Below, in pieces: positions 8,747-18,670 of a DNA stretch of 64,000 nucleotides. Positions within the stretch are counted from its first letter, which is position 1. Every line of letters begins with the position of its first letter. Both the position numbers and the translations under genes were made by a program. Below the pieces are notes generated by a model. The model did not search any database and was not told the DNA's origin. It saw only the letters and a program-made list of their open reading frames with translations. Source of the DNA: JAFALK01 sp042701975 (GTDB lineage: Bacteria; Pseudomonadota; Gammaproteobacteria; Burkholderiales; Burkholderiaceae_C); NCBI GenBank assembly GCA_042701975.1, contig CP170561.1, positions 1,240,001-1,304,000 on the forward strand. Reading direction: 5' to 3'.

Positions 8747-11701
8747 TTACCAGAACTTGTAGCCGGCGGACACGGTGAAGTAGCGGCCGTACGGGTTGTG
8801 CAGGCCGGCGTTGTAGCCCAGCTGGCCGCCCGTCGGATCGTACGGGGCCTTCTTGTCCAGGATGTTCGAGATGTTCAGGCTCAGCGTCAGGTCCTTGATG
8901 CCGGTGTAGGTATAGCCGGCGTCCAGGGTGACCCAACGGTCCATCGAGCAGCTCGGGTAGCGGTTGATGTACAGGTCGCGGCCGTTGGTGGCGGTCGGCG
9001 GCACACCCAGGGTGGACTGGCTGGCCAGCGTGCCATCCACCTGGTTCGGCGCAATGTAGTAGTGGCAGGCCGTGCCCGAGTAGTACTTCGGCGGGTGGAA
9101 GGAGCCGTCCATCTCGCGGAAGAAGCGAATGCCGCTGACGAAGTTCAGCGCAGTCATCAGCGAGTGGGCACCCGACTCCAGCGTATTGCTCCAGCGGAAC
9201 TTCAGGCGCGGGATGTCGCCGGCCGAGGTGGCCCAGTCAGCCAGGCCGCCACGCGTGCCCACCAGGTTGTTGGAGGCATAGCCCGGCTGCTCGATGCGCT
9301 CGTACTTGAGCTGGTAGGTGCCGCTCAGGCTGCTCGTCCACTTGACCGAGTCGAACACGAGCTTCGTATTCCGGATCTCGAAGTCGATGCCCGAAGACAT
9401 CGTGCTGCCCTGGTTGGTCCAGGGGGTCGCCACGGTCAGCAGCGGGCCGGTGCCAGCTTGGCCGTTCAGCAGCAGCGCCGGGTTGGTGTCACGCACCAGC
9501 GAGCCGGGCGGGTAGCGGTCCGGGTGGTCGATCACGTCCTGCGCGCTGCCCAGAGCCACTTCGCCGTTCTTGCGGATCTTGAAGTAGCCGACGACCACGT
9601 CCAGGTCCTTCATCGGGCTCAGGACGAGGCCGAACGAGGAGCTGTAGCCGTGTTCGGGCTGAAGCGACGGGTTGGCGCCGCCCATGCCGGCCACGCTCTT
9701 GTTGCAGTCTGCCGTTTCGGCGCCGGGCAGCGGCACGATCGGCACAGCCTGCAGATTGCATCGGACCGGGTCTTGCAGGCCGTTCACGAAGAACTGGGCA
9801 CCGCCCGGGCTGGTCTGCGACACGGCCGGAGCGCGGAAGCTCTCCGAGTAGGTGCCGCGCAAGCTCAGGGCGGGAGTGGCATCCCACTTGAAGCCGACCT
9901 TGGGCACGAAGTTGGACTTCAGGCCGGGGTACTTGTCGATGCGGCCCGCAGCATCCAGCACCAGCGACTTGAGCACCGGGGCGCGCAACTCGATGAAGGC
10001 CGACTTGACCGTGCGGCCGCCCTTCACGGCGGTATTGGCCAGGCCCAGGATGTTGCCTGCCCCGTTCTCGGGGTCCGGCACGAGGTTGATGGATTCGCGG
10101 CGGACTTCGACGCCGGCTGCGGCGCCGATCGGGCCGCCCGGCAGCATGCCGAACTCCGTCGAGGCCTTGGCATCCCACTGGAAGATCTGGGCCATGCCGC
10201 TGTTGAGCACGGGGTGCGACAGATCCGGGTCAGCCGCGATCGACGACAGCGAGCGGTTGGTGCCGCCATAGGCCGCGCCCAGCATCTGGCGCAGCACCGG
10301 CAGGCGCAGGAAGCCGTAGTAGTAGTCGTCCTTGTTGGAGCGGTTCCAGAGGACGGCCGATTCCCAGTCGATGTCGTTGCGGATCGTGCCCTTGACGCCG
10401 GCCAGCGCACGATAGCCCGTGTTGGTCTGCGACGAGCCGCCAGGAGCGCTCGGGAAGCGCAGCTGAACTGCGGCGCGGGCGTTGGTGAAGGGGTTGTCCG
10501 GGTGGCCGATTTCCAGGATGGGCTGGAAGGACGCGGCGGCACCGGTCAGCAAGAAGTTGTTGACCGCGCTCAGGCCGCTGATCGTGCGCGGTGCGCCGAG
10601 GTAATCACGCTTGCTGCGCGAGTACATGAACTCGGCGAAGCTCGACATGTTGTCGTTGAGTCTGAGCGTACCGCGGGCCATGGCGTTGAGGTCGGTGCCC
10701 GGGCTTTGCATTTCCTGGAATTGCTCCAGGTTGTAGTTGCAGACCACGCGGTTTTGCAGAGCAACCGTGGTGACGCCATAGAAGGCCGAGTTCAGGGTGA
10801 TCTTCTCGGAGTCCGGGCAGTTGGCGACGTTGACCGTGTTGGTCACGGGCACGGCGGCGGTCTGCGGGAAGCTCTTGGAGCCGACGGCACCGTTTTCCTT
10901 GATGAACCAGGGCTGGTTGTTGTACAGGAAGCTGCCGTAGGGGTTGCGGCGCAGGTTGATGGCACGGTAGTCGGCAGCGTGGATGTCCTGGTCGGTCTTG
11001 TCATTGACCATGCTGCGGTTCTTGTGCGACAGGTCGACGCCGAAGAAGACGTTGTAGCCGTTGGTCGCCACGTCGCCGAAGCCGGCGGAGGCGCTCACGC
11101 CCTGCTTGCCGTACTGCTTGGCGTCATTCAGGCCGGCCAGTGCCTTGATCTGCAGGCCCCGGTAGTCATTGCGCGTGATGAAGTTGATCACGCCGCCGAT
11201 GGCGTCAGAGCCGTACACAGCCGAGGCGCCGTCCTTGAAGACTTCGACGCGATCGATGGCCGAGATCGGGATCGAATTCAGGTCGTACAGCGTGGAGGTG
11301 CCGTTGTTCGGGTTGGCATAGGCCGAAGGCGTCATGCGACGGCCGTTCAGCAGGATCAGGGTCGAGGTGGCCGTCAGGTTGCGCAGGCCGACGGTGGACA
11401 CACCGTGCGAGAAGCTGTTTTGCGTCGCCGTGTCGCTGAAACCGTCGTTGCCCACGGCCGGCACGAGCTTCATCAAGTCGAGCACGGTCTTGGCACCGCT
11501 CGCGGCGATGTCCTTGGCGGTGATCACGTCGACAGGCGAGCTGCTCTCCTTGGCAACACGCTTGATGTTGGAGCCGGTGACTTCGACGCGCTCGAGCTGT
11601 TGGGAGTCGGTGTTCTGCGCAAACGATTGGCTGCAGAAAGCGCTGGCAGCCAGTGCTGTCACGGACAGCGCCCAAGTGGGAAGGCGATGGGAAGATTTCA
11701 T
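8747..11701 (-). CDS. TonB-dependent outer-membrane receptor
   Basis: 984 aa from the ATG at 11701 (upstream ATG at 11719 lacks better support). Signal peptide in about residues 1-28 (ending SFA). A plug domain follows (about 45-170), with RVEVTGSNIKR, VDVITAKDIAASGA, LILLNGRRM and IDRVEVFKDGASAVYGSDA, then a beta-barrel that ends in the aromatic terminus SAGYKFW expected for BAM insertion. The plug belongs to the Oar/large-receptor group rather than classical siderophore receptors. No transport partner genes adjoin it, so the ligand cannot be assigned. A hairpin (CCCCTT-C-AAGGGG, 11765-11777) lies upstream of its start. Confidence 0.9.
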   Translation of the reverse strand: MKSSHRLPTWALSVTALAASAFCSQSFAQNTDSQQLERVEVTGSNIKRVAKESSSPVDVITAKDIAASGAKTVLDLMKLVPAVGNDGFSDTATQNSFSHGVSTVGLRNLTATSTLILLNGRRMTPSAYANPNNGTSTLYDLNSIPISAIDRVEVFKDGASAVYGSDAIGGVINFITRNDYRGLQIKALAGLNDAKQYGKQGVSASAGFGDVATNGYNVFFGVDLSHKNRSMVNDKTDQDIHAADYRAINLRRNPYGSFLYNNQPWFIKENGAVGSKSFPQTAAVPVTNTVNVANCPDSEKITLNSAFYGVTTVALQNRVVCNYNLEQFQEMQSPGTDLNAMARGTLRLNDNMSSFAEFMYSRSKRDYLGAPRTISGLSAVNNFLLTGAAASFQPILEIGHPDNPFTNARAAVQLRFPSAPGGSSQTNTGYRALAGVKGTIRNDIDWESAVLWNRSNKDDYYYGFLRLPVLRQMLGAAYGGTNRSLSSIAADPDLSHPVLNSGMAQIFQWDAKASTEFGMLPGGPIGAAAGVEVRRESINLVPDPENGAGNILGLANTAVKGGRTVKSAFIELRAPVLKSLVLDAAGRIDKYPGLKSNFVPKVGFKWDATPALSLRGTYSESFRAPAVSQTSPGGAQFFVNGLQDPVRCNLQAVPIVPLPGAETADCNKSVAGMGGANPSLQPEHGYSSSFGLVLSPMKDLDVVVGYFKIRKNGEVALGSAQDVIDHPDRYPPGSLVRDTNPALLLNGQAGTGPLLTVATPWTNQGSTMSSGIDFEIRNTKLVFDSVKWTSSLSGTYQLKYERIEQPGYASNNLVGTRGGLADWATSAGDIPRLKFRWSNTLESGAHSLMTALNFVSGIRFFREMDGSFHPPKYYSGTACHYYIAPNQVDGTLASQSTLGVPPTATNGRDLYINRYPSCSMDRWVTLDAGYTYTGIKDLTLSLNISNILDKKAPYDPTGGQLGYNAGLHNPYGRYFTVSAGYKFW

Positions 11702-12016
11702 TGCAGACTGAGCCCTCACTCACGTAAGGGAATGTGAAGAATGGTTGCTCAGTTTGTGTCGTATCCCCTTCAAGGGGCGCTCGTGGCAATCCTTCTTGAC
11801 ACGGCGGAAATATTCTGCAGTTGCGGTTTTTGCTGCAAATGGCCTGGCGAAAGCGGGCTGGGGCAAAAGAACTGCAAGCCCCATGACGGCTGGCTGCGGT
11901 CAATTCCCAACATCACGTCGGCCCGGGCAAGCCCACAAACAAAAAACCCCGAGCGCCTTGCGACGCCCGGGGTTTGCTGCAGTGTGAGTGCGGCTGGATC
12001 TCTGATCAGCTGGCGA
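11702..12016. other. 315-bp intergenic region between TonB receptor and DUF4397 lipoprotein genes
   Basis: No coding sequence is supported here. It holds the upstream region of the TonB receptor gene (minus strand), a short perfect hairpin CCCCTT-C-AAGGGG at 11765-11777 and, at its far end, the terminator of the lipoprotein gene. I could not identify a convincing -35/-10 pair. Confidence 0.6.
11937..11975 (-). terminator. intrinsic terminator after DUF4397 lipoprotein gene
   Basis: Stem CCCCGAGCG (11947-11955) with CGCCCGGGG (11964-11972), one G-U wobble, extended by AAA/TTT. On the minus strand it runs into a T-rich tract (complement of the AAAAAA at 11941-11946). It lies about 40 bases downstream of the lipoprotein stop. 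Confidence 0.85.
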
Positions 12017-13333
12017 TCAGCGATCCTTGTTCACGAAGCCGACCAGGTTGCCCGACACCGTCGAGTTGCCCAGCATGTAGACCGTGTACACACCCAGGTT
12101 CTGGACGTTGAACGGCGACTGCGAGAACACGGCCTGGACCGAGTTGGAGGTCTTCACTTCCAGCAGGGACGAGGTGCCGCTGCCGGCAATGATCTGCACG
12201 GGCGTCGAAGCCGTGCCCGGCTGGACGTTCAGGGCCACGGCCGAGTAGTCGATCGACATGGTCTGGCTCAGGCCGTCCGACGAGCCGTTGATCAGGCGGA
12301 TCTTGGCGTAGCCGGCCGTGGGCAGGCGGTTGTCGTCAGGGATGACGGTGATCTGCGGCGCGCCTGCGGGGCCCCACACCAGGATGGTGTAGTCGCTGCC
12401 GGCGGCCAGGGCCGGCGTCTGCACGGCTTGGGCAACACCGCCGACGGTGATGTTGATCGGGTCGCTCGAGGCCGGCAGGATGTTGTACACGCCCAGCGGA
12501 GCCGCGCTGCCGGAGTCCAGCAGCGTCGTGGTCGTGGTGCCAGTGGTGCGCTTGGCGACCACGGCGACGTCGGTGCCGGGGTTGCCGACCACGGAGTCGA
12601 TCACGCGGACGCGGGTGTTCGTGCCGCCGTAGGCCTTGATCGCGCCTTGCTGCACGACGCTCATGGCGTTCACGAGCACGCCGCCTGCGGTCGGGGTGAT
12701 GATCAGGGTATTGACCGTCGTGTCGTCGACGGTCAGCCCATCGAAGTCCAGGCGGACGTCGGTGTTGACGTCCGTGCTGGCCGAGCCGGTCACGCGCACG
12801 TGATAAGTGCCCTTGGCGATCTGCAGGTAGCCGCTGCCGCTGCCGCCCAGCACGCTGGTGGCGAAGGCGGCGGCGCCGAGCACCGGCGCGCCGGTGGTCA
12901 GGTAGACGTTGACCGCGCCGGCATCAGGGGCCAGGTTCAGCACCAGCACCTTGGCGTAGCCCGATGCGGGAGCGGGTTCGGCTTCTTGCAGCAGGGCCGT
13001 GCGCATGGCGTTGGGCCAGCCGTAGGCGATCAGGCTGTACTTGACGCTGCCAGCCAGGGTCGGCGTCGTCTGGATCACGGTGGTGCCGCTGGCGATCACT
13101 TGCGTGGTCGAGTTGGCAGTGTCCACGGAGGTGTAGCTGCCGGCCGTGCCGTAGGCGACGCCCGTCGACACGCTCTTGCTGTTGACGGTCATGTCCAGCG
13201 AGGCGTAGCCGGCGCTGGCGTTGATCAGACGCATATCGGCACTGCCGCTGCTGCTGCCGCTACCGCCACAAGCTGCCAGCAGACCTGCCGCGGCGAAGGC
13301 TGCACCAATGGCAGCCCATTTCAGGAATCGCAT
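12017..13333 (-). CDS. DUF4397 domain lipoprotein
   Basis: 438 aa. Lipoprotein signal with lipobox LAAC (Cys22) followed by a Gly/Ser-rich linker (GGSGSSSGSADM). The mature part contains two or more beta-rich DUF4397-type modules, recognisable by the recurring RLINAS/VLNLAPDAGAVNVYL/RVIDSVVGN/RLINGSSDG starts about every 100 residues. DUF4397 proteins are cell-envelope or secreted beta-sandwich proteins of unknown function. The residue after Cys is Gly, giving no inner-membrane retention signal, so outer-membrane location is likely. It is divergent from fadH. Confidence 0.8.
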   Translation of the reverse strand: MRFLKWAAIGAAFAAAGLLAACGGSGSSSGSADMRLINASAGYASLDMTVNSKSVSTGVAYGTAGSYTSVDTANSTTQVIASGTTVIQTTPTLAGSVKYSLIAYGWPNAMRTALLQEAEPAPASGYAKVLVLNLAPDAGAVNVYLTTGAPVLGAAAFATSVLGGSGSGYLQIAKGTYHVRVTGSASTDVNTDVRLDFDGLTVDDTTVNTLIITPTAGGVLVNAMSVVQQGAIKAYGGTNTRVRVIDSVVGNPGTDVAVVAKRTTGTTTTTLLDSGSAAPLGVYNILPASSDPINITVGGVAQAVQTPALAAGSDYTILVWGPAGAPQITVIPDDNRLPTAGYAKIRLINGSSDGLSQTMSIDYSAVALNVQPGTASTPVQIIAGSGTSSLLEVKTSNSVQAVFSQSPFNVQNLGVYTVYMLGNSTVSGNLVGFVNKDR

Positions 13334-13459
13334 GTATCACTCCAAGAAGTCGGCGCCACATGCGCCTGTTGCGCGCGGATTGTAGGGTCCTTGGCGAAAC
13401 CCGCTTTGTAGGGGCTACCGCCTTGTGGTGAAGATTCATTGCTGATCAGATCCGCCCCC

Positions 13460-15508
13460 ATGAGTTACTCCCATCTGCTGGCCCCTCTGGAGCTGGGCTT
13501 CACCACCCTGAAAAACCGCAGCCTGATGGGCTCCATGCACACCGGCTTGGAAGACTCTCGGCGCAATTTCGAGCGCCTCGCGGCCTACTTTGCCGAGCGC
13601 GCCAAGGGCGAGGTCGGCCTGATCGTCACGGGCGGCTTCGCGCCCAATATCGAAGGCTGGGCCAAGCCCTTTGCAGGCACGCTGGCCACCCACGGCGCGG
13701 CGCGCCGACACCGCACCATCACCGACGCCGTGCACGCCGAGGGCGGCAAGATCGCCCTGCAGATCCTGCACACCGGCCGCTACGGCTACCACCCGCTGTG
13801 CGTGGCGCCGTCCGGCATCCAGTCGCCGATTTCGCCCTTCAAGCCGCGCGAGCTCTCCCTGCGCGGCATCGAACGCCAGATCCGCGCCTTCGTCCGCTGC
13901 GCGGTCCTCGCCCGAGAGGCCGGCTACGACGGTGTGGAGGTGATGGGCTCCGAGGGCTACTTCATCAACCAGTTCCTGGTCGAGCACACCAACCACCGCG
14001 TGGACGAATGGGGCGGCTCCTACGCCAAGCGCATGCGGCTGCCGCTGGAGATCCTCGCCCGCATGCGCGAGGCTGTCGGGCCGGACTTCATCATCATCTA
14101 CCGCCTCTCGATGATCGACCTCATCCCCCAGGGCAGCAGCTGGGAGGAGGTCGTCGAGCTCGGCCGTGCCGTGGCGCGCGGCGGCGCCACGCTGATCAAC
14201 ACCGGCATCGGCTGGCATGAGGCGCGCGTGCCCACCATCGCCACCAGCGTGCCGCGCGCCAGCTTCACCTGGCTCACCGCCCGGCTGCGCGCCGCCTTGC
14301 GGGCCGAGGGCATCACCACGCCGCTGATCACCAGCAACCGCATCAACACGCCCGAGGTGGCAGAAGACGTGCTCGCGCGCGGCGATGCCGACATGGTCTC
14401 CATGGCCCGCCCCTTGCTGGCCGATCCCGAGTTCATGAAGAAGGCCCGCGAGCAGCGCGGCGACGAGATCAACACCTGCATCGCCTGCAACCAGGCCTGC
14501 CTGGACCACGTGTTCGAGCAAAAGACCGCCAGCTGCCTGGTCAACCCGCGGGCCTCGTTCGAGACCGAACTGCGCGTCGTGCGCATCCAGGGCCGCGCCA
14601 AGCGCGTGGCCGTGGTCGGCGCGGGCCCGGCCGGCCTGGCGGCGGCCACGAACCTGGCCGAACGCGGGCACGAGGTCCATCTCTTCGACTCGGCCGAGGA
14701 GGTCGGCGGCCAGTTCAACATGGCCAGGCGCATTCCGGGCAAGGAAGAGTTTGCCGAGACGCTGCGCTACTTCCGCCGCCGCATCGAGCTGACCGGCGTG
14801 CGCCTGCACCTGCAGCGCCGCGTGGCCGCCGCCGAGCTGATGGACTTCGACGAGGTGCTGCTCGCCACCGGCGTCATGCCGCGCAATCCACGCATCCAGG
14901 GCCAGGACGATCCTGCCCTGGCCGGCCGCGTGCTGTCCTACGTGGACGTGCTGGCCCGCGGCGCGCAGGTGGGCCGGCGCGTGGCTATCGTCGGTGCCGG
15001 CGGCATCGGCTTTGACATGGCCGAGTACCTGGCCGAGTCCCATTCCCTGGCACTCGACGCTGAAGCCTGGCGTCGTGAATGGGGCGTGGCCGACCCGGCC
15101 GAGGTGCGCGGCGGCGTGCGCCGGGCGCAGCCCCATGCTTCGGAACGGCAGATCACGCTGCTGCAGCGCAAGCCGGGCAAGCTGGGCGCGGGCCTGGGCA
15201 AGACCACGGGCTGGATCCATCGCAGCGCGATGAAGATGAAGAACGTCGAGCAGCTCTCGGGTGTCAACTACGAAAGCATCACCGCCGAAGGCCTGTGGAT
15301 CAGCTTCGGCGAGAAGCGCGAGGACACCCAACTGGTGGCGGCCGACACGGTCGTGCTGTGCGCCGGCCAGGAGCCGCTGCGCGAGCTCCAGCAGCCCCTG
15401 CAGGACGCCGGCCGTCGCGTCCAGCTCATCGGCGGGGCCCTGGAGGCAGGTGAACTTGACGCGAAGCGTGCAATTTTGCAGGGAACCCGCGTTGCACTGA
15501 CGCTATAG
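13460..15508 (+). CDS. fadH: NADPH-dependent 2,4-dienoyl-CoA reductase
   Basis: Reduces 2,4-dienoyl-CoA intermediates during beta-oxidation of unsaturated fatty acids. 682 aa from the ATG at 13460, where the start MSYSHLLAPLELGFTTLKNR aligns with E. coli FadH; the frame also allows a TTG at 13439. Residues 1-360 form the FMN TIM barrel with active-site Tyr167 (SEGYFINQ) and His253 (GWHEAR). Cys340, Cys343, Cys347 and Cys359 form the 4Fe-4S site. An FAD/NADPH Rossmann half follows, with VAVVGAGPAGLAAA and AIVGAGGIGFD. All key residues are present. It stands as a single gene. Confidence 0.95.
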   Translation: MSYSHLLAPLELGFTTLKNRSLMGSMHTGLEDSRRNFERLAAYFAERAKGEVGLIVTGGFAPNIEGWAKPFAGTLATHGAARRHRTITDAVHAEGGKIALQILHTGRYGYHPLCVAPSGIQSPISPFKPRELSLRGIERQIRAFVRCAVLAREAGYDGVEVMGSEGYFINQFLVEHTNHRVDEWGGSYAKRMRLPLEILARMREAVGPDFIIIYRLSMIDLIPQGSSWEEVVELGRAVARGGATLINTGIGWHEARVPTIATSVPRASFTWLTARLRAALRAEGITTPLITSNRINTPEVAEDVLARGDADMVSMARPLLADPEFMKKAREQRGDEINTCIACNQACLDHVFEQKTASCLVNPRASFETELRVVRIQGRAKRVAVVGAGPAGLAAATNLAERGHEVHLFDSAEEVGGQFNMARRIPGKEEFAETLRYFRRRIELTGVRLHLQRRVAAAELMDFDEVLLATGVMPRNPRIQGQDDPALAGRVLSYVDVLARGAQVGRRVAIVGAGGIGFDMAEYLAESHSLALDAEAWRREWGVADPAEVRGGVRRAQPHASERQITLLQRKPGKLGAGLGKTTGWIHRSAMKMKNVEQLSGVNYESITAEGLWISFGEKREDTQLVAADTVVLCAGQEPLRELQQPLQDAGRRVQLIGGALEAGELDAKRAILQGTRVALTL

Positions 15509-15654
15509 AGCGCTCACATCCGCCCAGGCCCACTCCACACTAGCGACCGCTAACAAGGTCTGGTAATTCTCACAAGGAGTTGCCGCTCACATAACGAGGC
15601 AGTTGTGCGTCAGCAGGACAGACGCCAACCGCCCTGCCAAGGTCCTACGACAAC

Positions 15655-17937
15655 ATGAGCTCTATGGTTCGCCGCCTGTCGGTGGCGTTTGCAGCGCTTG
15701 CATTCTTTGCGCAAGCGCAGGCCGGAGTGGTCCTGACCCATGGAACCACCTTCTGGCTCGGTGGCCTCGCGGTTGCCGGCGCGGTCGCGTTTGGCGCCAC
15801 GCTCTCGCTCGTGCATTGGCAACGCGGCCGCCTGGCCCGCCGCCGCACGCAGCTGCTCAAGGTCCGCCGTGAACGCACCAAGCTCAGCGCGCTCCTCAAT
15901 GCCATCCCGGACCCCGTCTTCTTCAAGGACGCCAGCGGCGCCTACGACGGCTGCAACCCCGCCTTCGCCGCCTGCCTGAACCTCGACGAAGCCCAGATCC
16001 TCGGCCGCCGCGACAGCCAGCTCGGCCGCCATCCCGAGTGGACCGACGCCCTGTCCGACGGCGGTGCCCAGCGCACCCAGGCCTGGACCGTCGGCCCCGA
16101 CGGCGCCCGCCAGTGCCTGGACATCGCCCAGGCCCCCGTCTTCGACGACGGCCAGTGCATCGGCACGGTCGGCGTCGCGCGCGACATCACCGCCCTGCGC
16201 CAGGCCCACGCCCAGCTGCACCGCGCCATCAGCGTCTTCGAGCACTGCGGCGAAGGCATCATGGTGATGAACGCCGACAAGTGCGTGGAAGACGTCAACC
16301 CCGCGCTGTGCCGCATCACCGGCTACTCCTTCGAGGAGATGGTGGGCAGCGTGCCGCGCTACCTGCTCACCGAGCTGCAGGACCCGCAGATCATCGAGAC
16401 CATGTGGGTCGAGGTCGAGCGTGAAGGCAAGTGGAGCGGCGAGCTGATGCAGCGCCACAAGAGCGGCATCAGCGTGCCCGTGTGGGCCACCGTCGTTCAG
16501 GTACCGGCCAGCGAGGCCAGCGCCGACCAGCGCCCGCACTTCCTGGCCGTGCTGACCGACATCTCGCGCGTCAAGGCCACCGAGGCCGCGCTCCTGCACC
16601 AGTCGCTGCACGACCGCCTGACCGGCCTGCCCAACCTCGCGCTGCTGCGCGACCGCGTGGAGCGCCAGATCCAGGCCGCCCAGCGTGATTGCACCAGCGT
16701 GGCCGTGCTCTACGTGGACCTCGATGGCTTTCGCGAAGTCAACGACATCGCCGGCCACGTGGCGGGCGACATGGTGCTCACGCAGGCCGCGGCGCGGCTC
16801 GTCAACGTCGTGCGCGGCAGCGATTCCGTGGCCCGCGTCGGCGGCGACGAGTTCGTCGTCATGCTCTCGGGCCTGGTCGACGAAGAGACCGCCATGCGCC
16901 TGGGCGACCGCCTCATCCAGGGCATCATGGAACCCGTGATCCTGCAGGTGGACGGCCAGCCGCGCCGCTTCAATCTCGGCGCCTCCATCGGCCTGGCCCT
17001 GTTCCCGACCGATGGCGACAACGTCGACGACTTGCTGCGCAACGCCGAGGCCGCCATGTGCCGCGCCAAGGCCAGCGCGCGCAACAGCGTCCAGTCCTAC
17101 CGCCCAGAGCTGACGCACGCCGTGCAGCAGCGCTTCGAGCTGACCCACGCCCTGCGCCTGGCCAACGAGGCCGCGCAGTTCCGCCTCGAATACCAGCCGC
17201 AGGTGCGCCTCTCTGACGGCGAGCTGATCGGCGCCGAGGCCCTGCTGCGCTGGCGCCACCCGACCCGTGGCCCGATCTCGCCGGCCGAATTCATCCCGCT
17301 GGCCGAAGAGACCGGCCTGATCATTCCGATCGGCCGCTGGGTGCTCGAAACTGCCTGCGCACAAGCCGCGCGTTGGCAGGGCGTGGAGGGCAAGCCGCAG
17401 CAGATCGCCGTCAACGTCTCGGCCCGTCAGCTGCGCCAGAGCGATTTCGTCGCCACCGTCGACCAGATCCTGGCCGATACCGGCTGCCCGGCGCACGCGC
17501 TGGAGCTGGAAGTGACAGAGAGCCTGCTGCTTGAGGATGCCGAGGCCGCCATCGAACTGCTGGGCCAGCTCAACGAGCGCGGCGTGCGTGTGGCCATCGA
17601 CGACTTCGGCACCGGCTACTCCTCGCTGTCCTACCTGAAGCGCATGCCGATCCAGACGCTCAAGATCGACCGCAGCTTCGTGGCCGAACTGGGCTGCGAC
17701 CACAACGTGGCCGCCATCGCCCGCACCGTGATCGTGCTGGCGCACTCGCTGGGCATGGAAGTGCTGGCCGAGGGCGTGGAGACGGCCGAGCAGGCCGCCT
17801 GGCTGCAGCGCGAAGGCTGCGACTGGGTGCAGGGCTGGTTCTTCGGCCGCCCGATGCCGGCCGAGGACTTCGCCGTGAGCCGCCACGAGTGGCCGGAAAC
17901 CGACTCGGGCCGCGTCACCCAATTGCATGCCGTCTGA
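15655..17937 (+). CDS. membrane PAS-GGDEF-EAL cyclic-di-GMP enzyme
   Basis: 760 aa. A signal-anchor and membrane helix (to about residue 47) precede two PAS domains (about 75-190 and 190-310), a GGDEF domain (about 325-480) and an EAL domain (about 495-745). The cyclase motif GGDEF near residue 397 is intact and preceded by an RGSD inhibitory (I-) site at the standard five-residue spacing. The phosphodiesterase residues are also intact: EALLRWRHP, NVSARQL, ELEVTES, DDFGTGYSS and LKIDRSFV. The protein could therefore make and degrade cyclic-di-GMP, with PAS input deciding which. The preceding 146 bp hold no gene. Confidence 0.92.
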   Translation: MSSMVRRLSVAFAALAFFAQAQAGVVLTHGTTFWLGGLAVAGAVAFGATLSLVHWQRGRLARRRTQLLKVRRERTKLSALLNAIPDPVFFKDASGAYDGCNPAFAACLNLDEAQILGRRDSQLGRHPEWTDALSDGGAQRTQAWTVGPDGARQCLDIAQAPVFDDGQCIGTVGVARDITALRQAHAQLHRAISVFEHCGEGIMVMNADKCVEDVNPALCRITGYSFEEMVGSVPRYLLTELQDPQIIETMWVEVEREGKWSGELMQRHKSGISVPVWATVVQVPASEASADQRPHFLAVLTDISRVKATEAALLHQSLHDRLTGLPNLALLRDRVERQIQAAQRDCTSVAVLYVDLDGFREVNDIAGHVAGDMVLTQAAARLVNVVRGSDSVARVGGDEFVVMLSGLVDEETAMRLGDRLIQGIMEPVILQVDGQPRRFNLGASIGLALFPTDGDNVDDLLRNAEAAMCRAKASARNSVQSYRPELTHAVQQRFELTHALRLANEAAQFRLEYQPQVRLSDGELIGAEALLRWRHPTRGPISPAEFIPLAEETGLIIPIGRWVLETACAQAARWQGVEGKPQQIAVNVSARQLRQSDFVATVDQILADTGCPAHALELEVTESLLLEDAEAAIELLGQLNERGVRVAIDDFGTGYSSLSYLKRMPIQTLKIDRSFVAELGCDHNVAAIARTVIVLAHSLGMEVLAEGVETAEQAAWLQREGCDWVQGWFFGRPMPAEDFAVSRHEWPETDSGRVTQLHAV

Positions 17938-17974
17938 GGCGGCAATGGTCATGCTCGCGACCTAACATCGCGGC

Positions 17975-18658
17975 ATGGTTGTCCTGCCGTCCTCACCGCT
18001 GTTGCACTCGTTCTGGTCGCTGCTGACCCGCCTCGGCGATTCCGAGCTGCTGCTGCCCCTGGTGCCTCTGGCGGCCATGTGGCTGTGGCTCGGCGCCGGC
18101 CAGACTGCGCTGGCGCGGCGCTGGATCCTCTCGCTCAGCGCCGCGGCCCTGTTCACGGCCGCCAGCAAGATCGCCTTCTTCGGCTGGCAGCTCGGCGTCG
18201 CCCGCTGGGACTTCACCGGCTTCTCCGGCCACGCGATGTTCTCCTGCGCTTGCTGGCCGATGCTGGCCTGGGTCGTTGTCATGCACCGCGGGCGCGCCGC
18301 GCAGTGGCTGGGCGTGGGCTTTGGCTTCGCGATGGGCCTGGCGATTGCCTACTCGCGGCTGCCCGTGCAGGCGCATTCGGTGTCGGAGGTGATCACGGGT
18401 GCGCTGCTCGGCCTGGCCGTCAGTGCTTCGTGCTTGCCGCTGCTGCGCACCGGCCCGGCGTTGCCGCTGTGGGTGCCGGCCGGCGCCGTCGCGCTGCTGG
18501 CCCTGCTCGTCGTGGCCGCGCCGCCCTCGCGCACGCAAGACATGATCGAGCAGATCTCGCTGGAACTCTCTGGCCACGAGCGCGTCTACACGCGCCACGA
18601 CCTGCGCCGCCAGCTGGCGCCGCGCGACCTGCAGCAGCGCGCCGAAGTGCGGCCGTGA
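17975..18658 (+). CDS. PAP2-family membrane phosphatase
   Basis: 227 aa with about six membrane helices, the type 2 phosphatidic acid phosphatase fold. The central catalytic motif FSGHAM and the third motif YSRLPVQAHSVSE are present. In the third motif the usual final Asp of SR-x5-H-x3-D is Glu. The first motif (K-x6-RP) is not recognisable. It probably dephosphorylates a lipid or undecaprenyl-type substrate on the outer face of the inner membrane; the substrate is not predictable. It follows the GGDEF-EAL gene by 37 bp and may be co-transcribed. Confidence 0.75.
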   Translation: MVVLPSSPLLHSFWSLLTRLGDSELLLPLVPLAAMWLWLGAGQTALARRWILSLSAAALFTAASKIAFFGWQLGVARWDFTGFSGHAMFSCACWPMLAWVVVMHRGRAAQWLGVGFGFAMGLAIAYSRLPVQAHSVSEVITGALLGLAVSASCLPLLRTGPALPLWVPAGAVALLALLVVAAPPSRTQDMIEQISLELSGHERVYTRHDLRRQLAPRDLQQRAEVRP

Positions 18659-18670
18659 CCTGACGCCCCA

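Noticed and set aside
8798..11737. 979-aa open frame on the plus strand
   Set aside because: Antisense shadow of the TonB receptor gene; composition is the His/Arg/Val-rich pattern typical of high-GC shadows and no motif is present.
13436..15331. 631-aa open frame on the minus strand
   Set aside because: Antisense to fadH, whose Fe-S and active-site residues are all present.
15610..17952. 780-aa open frame on the minus strand
   Set aside because: Antisense to the GGDEF-EAL gene.
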